In this document: piece by piece, positions 54,730 through 64,000 of the stretch | Layout: every line of letters starts with the position of its first letter | How positions within the stretch are numbered: the first letter of the stretch is position 1 | NCBI GenBank assembly: GCA_002270565.1 | Contig: NQMI01000036.1 | Location: forward strand, 298,602 to 362,601 | Length of the DNA stretch: 64,000 bases | Source of the DNA: Stenocarpella maydis | Lineage: Eukaryota > Ascomycota > Sordariomycetes > Diaporthales > Diaporthaceae | Direction: 5' to 3' | Position numbers and translations under genes: made by a program | The notes under the pieces: generated by a model | Database searches by the model: none | Told to the model about the DNA's origin: nothing | The model's input: only the letters and a program-made list of their open reading frames with translations

Positions 54730-55933
54730 ATGTCATCCGCCGCCGTGGCTTCGGCCCCTGGGCTACCACAGACCCAGCGCGCCATTCTGGCCGGCGATAA
54801 GGGCGAGTGGGTTATCAGCGAAAATGCTCCTGTCCCCGAGCTTGATGCCGACATAATCATCATCAAGACAGTCGCAGTCGCCTTAAACCCTGTCGACACC
54901 AAGATGGTCGGTCCCTTCATTGCTGAGGGCGCCATGTTCGGCTTCGACTGCGCCGGTTACGTCGTCGCAATTGGCTCTGACGTCGCCTCTTCCCGCCCCG
55001 GTCTTAAGGTTGGCGACAGGGTCTGCGGCTGCGCTGATGGGATGAATAAGTTCCGCCCCAGGGCTGGTGCATTTGGCGAGTACGTGGCGCTGGATGGAGA
55101 TATGGCGCTGAAGATCCCTGAGAATATGGGGTTCGAGGAGGCAGCCGGCATGGGGATGAGGATCGCCACCGCAGGTATGGCATTGTTTTGGAGCCTGGGA
55201 ATACCCACCGAGTGGCTGCTCAAGGCAGCTGGCGAGCAAATGCCCGTGCTAGTGTATGGTGGCAGTACGAGTACGGGCACCATGGCTATCCAACTACTCA
55301 AACTGTGAGATGGCCTTCCTTCTTATTTGACCGCAGTAGCTATTCGCATCGAAACCATTCGTATATGTCGCCTCGGATTTCTGACACAATTCCAGGTGCA
55401 ACGTAAAAGTCATAACGACCTGTTCACCTCGCAACTTCGACCTCGTCCGCTCTTACGGTGCCGATGCCGTCTTCGACTACAACTCGCCCACCTGCGGCCC
55501 CGACATCCGAGCTCACACGGCCAATGCCCTCGACTACGCTCTCGACTGCATCACCGAGGAGAGCTCCATGAAGATCTGCTACCAGGCCCTCGGCCGCTGC
55601 GGCGGAAAGTACACTGCGCTCGACCCCCACCCGGAGTCCAAGCGCAAGGTGGTCGAGCCCGACTGGATCCTGGCCAGCAAGTTGGGTGGTAAGCCCTGCT
55701 CTTGGCCTGTCCCATACGGTAATGAAGGCGACCAGCGCGTCAAACAGTTTGCCAAGCCCTTCTTCGAGAACATCCAGAAGCTCTTTGATGAGGGCAAGCT
55801 CACGCCCCACCCGACAAAGATTAGCCCTGGTGGGTTTGAGGGCCTCGCTAGTGAGGGTGTCACGGCGATCCGGAAAGGCCAGGTCAGTGGCCAGAAGCTA
55901 GTCTATCGCCTTGATGGTGTGGTGCGGGAGTAG
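54730..55933 (+). CDS. Trans-enoyl-reductase-like zinc-independent MDR oxidoreductase, 370 aa
   Basis: Exons are 54730-55304 and 55396-55933; the 91-base intron joins at phase 2. It is a medium-chain dehydrogenase/reductase of the fungal enoyl-reductase group (LovC/ToxD-like). The N-terminal catalytic domain contains VALNPVDTKM, GFDCAGYVVAIGSDV and VGDRVCG; the dinucleotide domain has VYGGSTSTGTMAIQL and continues with VITTCSPRNFDLVRSYGADAVFDYNSP. Zinc-binding Cys/His sets of alcohol dehydrogenases are absent, as expected for this group. Relatives act in trans with polyketide synthases or as stand-alone quinone/enone reductases. No synthase lies in the window, so a free-standing role is as likely. 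Cofactor NADPH is inferred from the family. Confidence 0.88.
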
Positions 55934-58621
55934 GGGTAATTTTCATGCGCTGTCGTGGGTTTCTTTTGGTTTTTGGACTGTTGTTCGCTCATATGCGAAT
56001 TACGGGATATGCTCTCCCGGGGGTATTTAATGTTCCACATGTGCAATGTCGGACATTCCTGGTTTGTCATTTTTGCAGCACCGCCTGCCTCTCTCAAATC
56101 CCCTCTAATTTCTTCTGCAGCAAGAAATACGAGATGTAATGGGAGATTTGTTGAAATCATCTTGATTTGGTCGGACATCAGACTTTTGGAGCTGTGCCTA
56201 CAGGCGCTCAAAAAACAAGCCCTCTTGAAGTATTGCAAAAGTATCAGTGATTAAAAGAGGTAAAAAAAACTAGGTGCTGTGAAGAAAACCCTACTTTGAT
56301 GGATCCTCGGAAGTAAGAAATTGGAAATCGGCACCCAAGCTGTCCCCTTTCAGTCTATAACTGAAGATCAAACCACCAAAAATACCTGGATGCCGCAGCA
56401 AACTTGACTGGCAGCGTAACCAAGTACCTAGTAGATGTGCCCACAATCTTGCCTGGCTTCAGCCTTTGCGCCGTAGGACCCCACACTCCCGTGTCAACCA
56501 GAGGACTAACTATCAGTACTCAAGGAGTACATGCACCAACCATTATGAATACTCAAGTTACACAAGAGTATTCAGAGCCAACCGCCCATAAGTACAATAC
56601 AAGTAAATTCATTGGCTATATTCGTTGAATAATTACTAAACGTTTCACGGCCATTGAAGAAATTTCTTTCATGAAGCTGAAGGTGCCAGGACTCTATTAT
56701 GGGATTGTCACACCTCGTATCCTCACCTGCAGCGGATTTATCACCTGACACCTGGTACTTGGTACGACGAGGGTATCAAAGGGCGCCAATTGAGTGGCTA
56801 TCAGCTGGATATATGACATGTTGGACACTGCCAACTTTGCCTGTAGAGTCGCGCCTATATGTAGAAGTAGAAGTGTGAAATCAACCTCGGCAAGCTTGGG
56901 GTGAGGATGAGAGATTGAGTTGTCAACTAGTTGGAATCAGGGACTCAAAGCTTTATTGCCACGATATTTTCCTGACTCCGGGAATCACTCCGATAACTTC
57001 GTAACCATTGGCGGTGAATGCAGGCTTTGCCCCGTAGCTGGACCACGTCCTCGAGCAGGAACACGGCATCATGGCACCAGGATTTGAACAGCATGAAAGT
57101 ATTGAAGATGATGTCGAGTCTACATATTTTTATCTGATTAGTGATAAATCAATTGGAAATACTTTTCCATTGGGAATTCTCGCATGCCAGAACCGGAACC
57201 AGAACCAGGATCGGGCTGAAGCCATAAACTGCCCGTCCATGCTTGTGAACTGTTGCTAGGGTGTTACGATCTTCACTCTCCTCACAAAAGAAACCTTACT
57301 CAGCCAAAATCCGATCAAGAACTTTAATCCCCCAACACCTTACATAATGAAAAGCAACGCCAACGAGGCCCCGCCTGTGAATTACGGTGAAGTCTGCGGC
57401 CCTTACATCCAGACCGTGCAGTGTCTGAGGTGTACGCAAACAAATCCCACAACAACAGATCAATACTTCGGGTGTGGGCAAATGTTGTGAACAAACGCGT
57501 AATGTATCTTGTGTTCTTGAGGCTGGGGACTGCTGTTCGCACCTCACGAACGCCTGGCTGACATCTTCCTACTTGTCAGCCACCCTGTCAGCCACGGCCA
57601 CAGGGCAAACATGTAAGGTACCAAAATACCTTCTTGCAACTCTTTCCCTGCATTCCTTCAGCATCTGATCCTTGACGAGATTTACTGGCTGACTGCCCTG
57701 GCCTAGGCTCAGTGGTCTGCGGAGCCTCACCTCGACTCAGCGTGGCCGCCACCAAAACCGCTGACAGCGAGCGACGTCCCATGAACATTGTTTTGCCGCG
57801 CCAATTCGCCTCTTGGCCTTACCCCCTCGCGCTAGATCCGAGACTTCGTAGCTGACACTTCCATGGGTGCTTTGACGCTGATGTCGAATTTCAATATTGT
57901 GCTGCTGAGGCAATATTTGTCCAAGCACGGGTAATCGACAAATACTGGAAGATTCCGTCACCTAAGTGCCCACATGTGCAACTTGAGGTGTCTGCTATGT
58001 TCGGGTATCACACAGCTCATGGAGTACGCCATGTGATGTAAATGGTCAGCCCTCCGCTTGCGACTGATGCTTGACGGTGTCGACAAATGCACAATATCTC
58101 ACGAGCCTACCGGTCCAAGGACGACCGTAGACTTATACAAGGCTCACAACTACATCTATTCTATCCGATGGGGTCCAATTTCTCATAGCCTTGATTTACA
58201 CGATCCACTGCCGTCACCACCATCAATGCACTTGGATGTCGCTCTTTTAATCAGCTAAATCCACTCTGTCGTGAAATATCAGTTTCAAATATCACGGCCC
58301 ACAACGCGTGCAGCGAAGACGCCGCGCGAAGCATCACCGCAGCTCTGACAAATAATCTCGCTACATCTTGGGACGCATGCGTTTCCAACAGCCATATAGG
58401 AGGCACGGACATAGCCACCCTGATCGAGTTTCAACACATATTCGGGGTACATCTCAACTGCACATTGTCTGGTCCCAACTACGCAACCGCAAACAGCGTG
58501 CAGCCAACAGTGCGATCCGCAAGACCTGCAAGCACCAAGATTTCCCGCAGGACACGCACCAGTCTCCTTTATAATCAACGCGAAGACATTATATCAACAC
58601 GCCATCCTACGAAAACTCATA
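55934..58621. other. 2.7 kb intergenic region
   Basis: Several short frames (up to 97 codons), none with recognisable features. Moderately AT-rich in parts, notably 56100-56300 and 57100-57170. I see no RNA gene. Confidence 0.5.
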
Positions 58622-59704
58622 ATGACGTTCCGCAGGAGCGAGGCACTCGGCTCAAAGCCAGTTCTGCTATTCCTCCACGGCGCAGGCAGCTCCGCGGCCA
58701 TATTTCGGGTCCAGACATATTTCCTCGCAAAGGCACTTAGCCCCTACTTTGACCTCGTCTACGTGGACGCCCCGGTCCGTAGCGCCCCCGGGCCAGGGAT
58801 CCTACCCTATTTCCAGGGCATGGAGGCCTACTACAGGTGGTTTGGTGCCGGGATCGAGAAAGGCACCGCTGCCAGCAAAGACATGCAGGATTCAGACCGT
58901 CTCCTCCCACCGGAGACGGCGGCATTCTCGCGCCACACATCTGCCCCAGGACGCAGGCGCCGGGGTTCCTCGTCCACCAGGGCCCTCAAGACCGGGCGGA
59001 GGGGTGTTTCTCCAGCGGCAGCCATGGGCGCCGCAGCATCACTGGGGCTGAATCTGCCCCGCGGCGCCGAGGGCCTGAGCCGGGGCGTCATGGATCTGCT
59101 CGATATCACAAGCCAGAGCATCCCGCGGCAGCTCGAGTCCCAGGGCGTGCGCAGCCGGGACGTCGTCGGCGTGGTCGGATTCTCCCAGGGCGCGCTTGCG
59201 GCGCTGGGCCTGCTCGGGGTTGAGCTGGCCATCGGCTCGCCACAGTGGGGGAACCTGCGCTTCTGCGTTGCCATGGGCGGCGCAACGGGGGGCGGGGCGG
59301 CGCACGCTGCCGTCGCGGGCATGATGGCTGCTGCAAGCGCGATGCTCGGCGGCGGCAACGACAACGCGCGCCCGGGTGCCTCAGCCGCAGCAGGCCCGGA
59401 TGTGGGGACAAGGCCCAATGCCTTTCCGGGCCACACGGTCCACGTCATGGGGCGCTGTGACCCTTGGGTCAAGGATAGCCGGCAGATCGCGGGCATGTGC
59501 AATCCGCGGCGGACCAAGGTTGTGGAATTCGATGGCGGGCATTGGGTCCCCAGGGACAAGCAGGACATCTCACGCGTGGTAGATCTGATTCTCGAGACGG
59601 AGCTGGACAGCCGCCGCGATGCCGATGACGCGTCCAGCTCGTCGTCTGAGGACGAGGTTGAGGTGCTGATGCGTAGGCTCGATGCCACCTCGGTCGGACC
59701 CTGA
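58622..59704 (+). CDS. FSH-family serine hydrolase, 360 aa
   Basis: This is an intronless alpha/beta hydrolase of the FSH (family of serine hydrolases) group, named after yeast Fsh1 and related to human OVCA2. The N-terminal LLFLHGAGSSAAIFR forms the oxyanion strand. The nucleophile elbow is GFSQG with Ser188. Asp280 (GRCDPW) and His307 (DGGHWVP) complete the triad. It is longer than typical FSH proteins (about 220-290 residues). The extra length is a basic, Ser/Ala-rich insertion at about 80-150 and an Ala/Gly-rich loop at about 221-268. An unrecognised in-frame intron could explain part of it. Esterase activity is expected; the substrate is unknown. Such enzymes often accompany specialised-metabolite genes, though none is evident here. 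Confidence 0.87.
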   Translation: MTFRRSEALGSKPVLLFLHGAGSSAAIFRVQTYFLAKALSPYFDLVYVDAPVRSAPGPGILPYFQGMEAYYRWFGAGIEKGTAASKDMQDSDRLLPPETAAFSRHTSAPGRRRRGSSSTRALKTGRRGVSPAAAMGAAASLGLNLPRGAEGLSRGVMDLLDITSQSIPRQLESQGVRSRDVVGVVGFSQGALAALGLLGVELAIGSPQWGNLRFCVAMGGATGGGAAHAAVAGMMAAASAMLGGGNDNARPGASAAAGPDVGTRPNAFPGHTVHVMGRCDPWVKDSRQIAGMCNPRRTKVVEFDGGHWVPRDKQDISRVVDLILETELDSRRDADDASSSSSEDEVEVLMRRLDATSVGP

Positions 59705-62700
59705 TTGGCTCTGTAGATGGGATATTCAATGGCAGCCCGTGGCTTGCAATAATTTCTCTTAGAATGGCATCTTTTATCCGACCTCATCTGACCCTGGAAT
59801 ACTTGCTGCCGTCCTCACTTCGACATTCCAGTCCTGTAGGTATGGCCTGGCCCAGGGGCTGCTGGCTGGTATAGGAAACCGTGGTCGAAATGGCCTCGAT
59901 TGAACGTGTGGCGAATGCTGCTCTTCCTCCTGGCATAAACAACGGTCCCCTTTTTTTCTTTTTCTTTTTCTTTCTTTTCCTTCGTATTTCGTACCACATG
60001 CATATTCAGTCTGGGAACCATCAGCTGGAGAATGTAGATTGCTCGTGGGCTATGGCTGACACTTTATCCACCGAGTCTTTGCCACCTCCAGAGATGACGT
60101 CGTCATTGTCCATCGACGATCCGCCGGCTCATGAAGGAGATGATGCTGCTCTGCCTTGGTAGCAGCGTCACCGTAGGCCGTGTCGCCTTGGGTGTGTGGG
60201 AGGGTGAAGAGGTAGGGGGTAGGATGGTGCTGCAGTGCAAACACGCGAAGGATGACATGTCGTTGAAGGGCCAGCCAATCGCAGGCATTGTAAGTATAGG
60301 GGACCTTTTGCGATGTTGCATTCCGACCTGGACTACAAGGGTTTCCATGCTGGTCGAAAGCTTGCCCTGGAACCCATCCCAGCCAGTTTCGCCCGTTGGT
60401 GGGCGCTGGGGATGGTTCCTCTATTCCCGTTTTCTCTTTCCCAGCATCCCGGTACGCCACAGCTGCTGTGCTCATCCGAGGCGCGCTTCTGTCCTGCTGG
60501 GCGCGAGTATAAAACTGTGGCTTGCTACCTCACGTGCTTAATACTAGCGAGCCATGACAAGTGACGACAAAATAGCGCAGTGCAACCTTGCATGTCTGGA
60601 TGGAGGCCTGTCCGGCGTATTCCAGGGAAAAGATGCGATTCGACAGGATAGACTGCGAGCGCCTTCGCGCCGCCCTCCTTTGGGATAGCCACCAAGCCAT
60701 CTGTACCACGGTGAATTTGCCCAAATCCTTCGATACGCCGCCTACACAAACCTCTGCTGCTGCGGGTCTACACTGGGTGGTGCCTTTTTTACGAGCCTCC
60801 AGAAGTGGGGCTGGAACCCTCAACCGTCTCCACCGGCTCGCAAAAGAACCATTGCAGGATCCTGACCACAGATGGATACAATATTGCACGTGGAGCTTAT
60901 ATATCGATTCGCTGGATTCCATCTCGGGCGCCGTCTTCCCCGAGCGACGGTCTGGAGTGACCTGCCATCCACTTGCAGTCAAGCATGGTCTCCCGGCCTC
61001 GCATCTTAGCACGGCCGCGCCCCATCCCCGCAACTGATAGCGTTCAGCGGACCAGAAACGTGGGCGCAGGGTTGCGGTCAGCCCAGAGGTTGCGACGCTG
61101 GCCTCACCACAGGGTCCTCGCTGTCTGACGGCTATTTTTAGGATGGTTTGTTTGCAGGTGTCCCTGCCACAGTGAGCTTCCACCGCCGAGGCCCCTGCAG
61201 ACATCAACTGGTTGCTCTGTGAATTCTCTTATCATACAAAGCAGACAATCTTTTTTTTCTCCTTCCGGGCGTCTTCCCTTCGGAGGCCCTTCGGGGGTTG
61301 AAACAGACACCTGCTCACCAGTGTGCAAGCCATCGTGCCGAGTTGCGTGCTCAACATCACGGTGCTACAGCCGCACTGTTGGCATGTGTGGTGGTGTGTA
61401 TTTGCCCAGGGGGATGCTCTCACTCCACGTGGGCAGTAACGCCCTAGACATCTGGACCGGTGAGTCACTGATATCTCGGTGGTACGCTGCGAGATCTTGG
61501 ACACAATCTCGGGCTGGCTGTGCTCTGGAACCAGGAGAATCGGCCCTGCTCGCCAACCACGTTGCCTTTTACTGGGAACCTTACCACCACGTGGCTAACG
61601 GGCTGAAGGTGGTGCTAGGAGCCCTTTCCATTAGCTCATAGCAGACGGGTTATTATGCAGTGAGATCTAGCTGGCCGTCTAGTGTAGGGTGAACTCATGA
61701 AAGGGTTACTGCTGTAGTGGCGCAAACCAAATCTAGAATGCGAGACGTCGGATGACAACCGGTACGCCCCCGCATGCCCCAGTGGAGCAGATCCTCGCAC
61801 AGCTATTGTACAGTGGTAGCGTACCGCCATTTTGGGTGCAGGCATGCTGAAGCCCCGACATGGCCCACTACACTGCGGAGTATAGCCGAGATAAGCGCTG
61901 GCACGGTGGAAAAGGTGACAAGGCCTCTGTCCCCGCGACGAGCGCCTGAAGGATGCAAACTCCACTGCGATCCACCGAGGGCCTGGTCGGACCGGACCAC
62001 CCAGCAACGCTGGATACCACACTACCTAGGTACTGTGATCTGTACCCCCGTCAACCATGCTCATTGCTGCCAATGCTTGGTGAAAGCTTATGAGCGACGC
62101 CTAGAGGGCTTAGGAGAGCTTGTCCCAATGCTTGACATTCCATCGCGCGCCAAGATCTCTTGGAAGACTTGTACCATGTAAGCCATAGCACAGGGTGTGA
62201 CCCGTGCGAGTCGTGAAGAGACTGTCCCCAAGCTGCAAGGAGAAGGGGTTGACGCAGTGTGCTCTCGGTCTGGCCCCGTGCTGCGTCTCGTGTGGCTCTC
62301 CGAGGGCGCCATCGGGGACGGACCAGATCCTTCGGCGTAATCTACATCTACAAGGTGCATTGCCACGTGGTTGCCTTGTTAGATGGGCTGGATGGTGGCA
62401 GTCCGCCTTGCAAATCACTACTCCCCAGAGCTCTAGGTCGGTTGCGAATACCCGATGATCAGCAGTCCATCTCCCGCAACCCCAGCGCGGCATCTGGCCA
62501 ATGTGCAGATCCGGTGCGGCTGACTGTTCGTCCCGGAGCCGGTTTCTGACGGATGTCATGGAGAGGCGACTTCGTTTTCGCCATCCAGGTCAGCGATCAG
62601 ATGTAATTATGTGTAGCCAAGTCTTAGCTCGCCAGTATTATAGTCCACGATGCCTTTACTCGGGCTGAGGGCCTGACGAAGGGACTGAGCACCATGCCAG

Positions 62701-64000
62701 ACCAGGAACCGAGGGTGACATGCAAGCCACACTTTGGTCCAACGGGTCTTGAGATGATCGAGGTGGGAAGTTTAAAACACATTTCCACAGGGCATGAGCC
62801 GCAGCGCTGGGAGTCCACTGGAGGCCAGGTGGGGCAAGGTCATTGACTGGCTGGTGTACTTTGGTTCCAGGGCCGACGGGTCGGGGAGAACAGCCTCCGA
62901 AGCGCTACAGCAGAACAGCTAACTGCTCTAGCGAGGGCAGGATTTTGAACCTTGCCATGGTGCGTGCGCATCACGGCCTGGGTGTGGGCGCCATCCATGA
63001 CAAGGCAGGATGCCAGCTCAAGATCAATCGGAAGCCGAACTGTTTTCTTCACATTGAACAGCTTGGCCTCTGGCTGGAGCCTCGGCGGGGGAACCGTAGG
63101 CCGTGTTTCCATCCACGGAGGCCTGACACGGAGTCATCATCCGGAAGATTCTGTTCTGTCCTCCTCTTCGGAGCTCAATGTCATTGCGTGGACAGACGTG
63201 TCGCAGCATCACTCACACAAGGCGGTAGTCTTGTGTCGGTGCTGACAGTAAGTGAAGGATGTGTCAAGAATCCACCAAGACTTGTTGTCGTGCAGGTTAT
63301 TTGATGTCTGGCTTGCCGCCTGGATCGTGATCTGCGGGTTTCCAGACTTGGATACTGAGTTTTGGGATTGTGTATGACAGACTCAGCCCAATTCACTTCA
63401 AGTTGACTTTGATGCGCATATGTATGTGGTGGGCCTTCTTGTGGAGGAGGCCACATGCGCATCGTGTCTACTCTCGCTGGCTTGCTGGGTACGGTCTCGC
63501 CATTTCGGGGGTGATGTGGGAGGGAGCCCGGATAAGGCACATGTGCAGACACAGGAGGCATAATTGACGGCGGGAGCTTCATATGAGAAAGTCTGCTTGG
63601 CAGTGGGATTGCAGGTGTTGTGCGAATGTTTTCGGATTGTCAAGATCTTGTGTGCCGCCTGCTTGAACCCATGTTGGGGATAGAGGGGGGTTTGTCCCCC
63701 CGGGGCGGGGGGTGTCATTCCGGAGAAACTCTAGAATCTGCAGCCAGCTCCATCAGATTCAGATTGAATGAGTGCCCATGTGAGGATCGGGACGGTGATT
63801 CTATTACGAGCAAAGTAAGTGAGCAACCAGGCTGACAATGTCATTCATCGCCCGGGCTTCTTATCCAACGACGTCATTCACCGCAGCAGGTGGCAACTGC
63901 GCAAGGCTGTTCATATATCTCGAGTGCCCTCGTCTTCGCCGGTGGCTCATTCTGGGACATTTGTGCTTGATTGTGCCTTTTTTTTTTTTTTTTCAATTCC
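59705..64000. other. 4.3 kb terminal region without supportable gene
   Basis: Many short overlapping frames on both strands, the longest about 225 codons (60530-61207, minus), with no domain, signal peptide or splice pattern. A T-rich microsatellite is at 59948-59978. The window ends in a T-run at 63978-63992. A gene without homologues known to me cannot be excluded. Confidence 0.45.

Noticed and set aside
58831..59787. 318-codon minus-strand ORF
   Set aside because: Antisense shadow of the FSH hydrolase.
1..64000. tRNA, 5S rRNA, CRISPR arrays and transposases
   Set aside because: Scanned by eye for B-box (GGTTCGANTCC), fungal 5S words, regular spaced repeats and transposase or reverse-transcriptase motifs; none found.

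Overview
This 64 kb window is nuclear DNA of a filamentous ascomycete (Pezizomycotina, most likely Sordariomycetes; genus not determined). The basis is short 56-90 base introns with GTRNGY-type donors and CTNAY-like branch points, GC-rich coding third positions that create long antisense shadow ORFs, C/T-rich leaders, and recognisable fungal families (Mdm10, DUF3405, FSH hydrolase, rhodopsin-domain membrane protein, fungal P450). Exon structures were deduced by hand from splice signals and reading frame. No tRNA, rRNA, CRISPR array or intact transposon was seen.

Layout. 0-16.6 kb: an Arg-rich hypothetical protein (-), an intronless NCS1 purine/cytosine permease (+), a three-part ankyrin / HAE-CxxC deaminase / chromodomain protein (+), the mitochondrial beta-barrel protein Mdm10 (+), ribosomal protein eS19 (-) and a FAT1/FATP-type acyl-CoA synthetase (+) with a one-base reading-frame break. 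16.6-21.6 kb is gene-poor. 21.7-34.1 kb: an Erg6-like methyltransferase (+), a decayed secreted glycoside hydrolase pseudogene (-), an O-fucosyltransferase-like type II membrane protein (-) and a DUF3405 type II membrane protein (-).

35.9-50.5 kb is a run of six accessory genes, all on the minus strand: a rhodopsin-domain membrane protein, a short-chain dehydrogenase, an HglS-type 2-oxoadipate dioxygenase/decarboxylase, a secreted FAD amine-oxidase-like enzyme, an MFS sugar/quinate-type transporter and a cytochrome P450. The run looks like a metabolic neighbourhood, but no polyketide, peptide or terpene synthase is visible. 52.2-59.7 kb: a seven-helix DUF7702-like membrane protein, a trans-enoyl-reductase-like MDR enzyme and an FSH serine hydrolase, all on plus. 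The last 4.3 kb has no supportable gene.

The most interesting item is the gene at 6582-8540. After removal of three introns it encodes one 581-residue protein that joins ankyrin repeats, a nucleic-acid-deaminase-like zinc site (His283-Ala-Glu285, Cys338-x-x-Cys341, DYW/SsdA-like) and a C-terminal chromodomain with a complete aromatic cage. That suggests base editing or mutagenesis aimed at methylated-histone chromatin. Other points of note are the multiply broken glycoside hydrolase, the single-base discrepancies in the acyl-CoA synthetase and the rhodopsin-domain gene, a GC-AG intron, and an Erg6 relative that lacks the sterol-methyltransferase signature residues.
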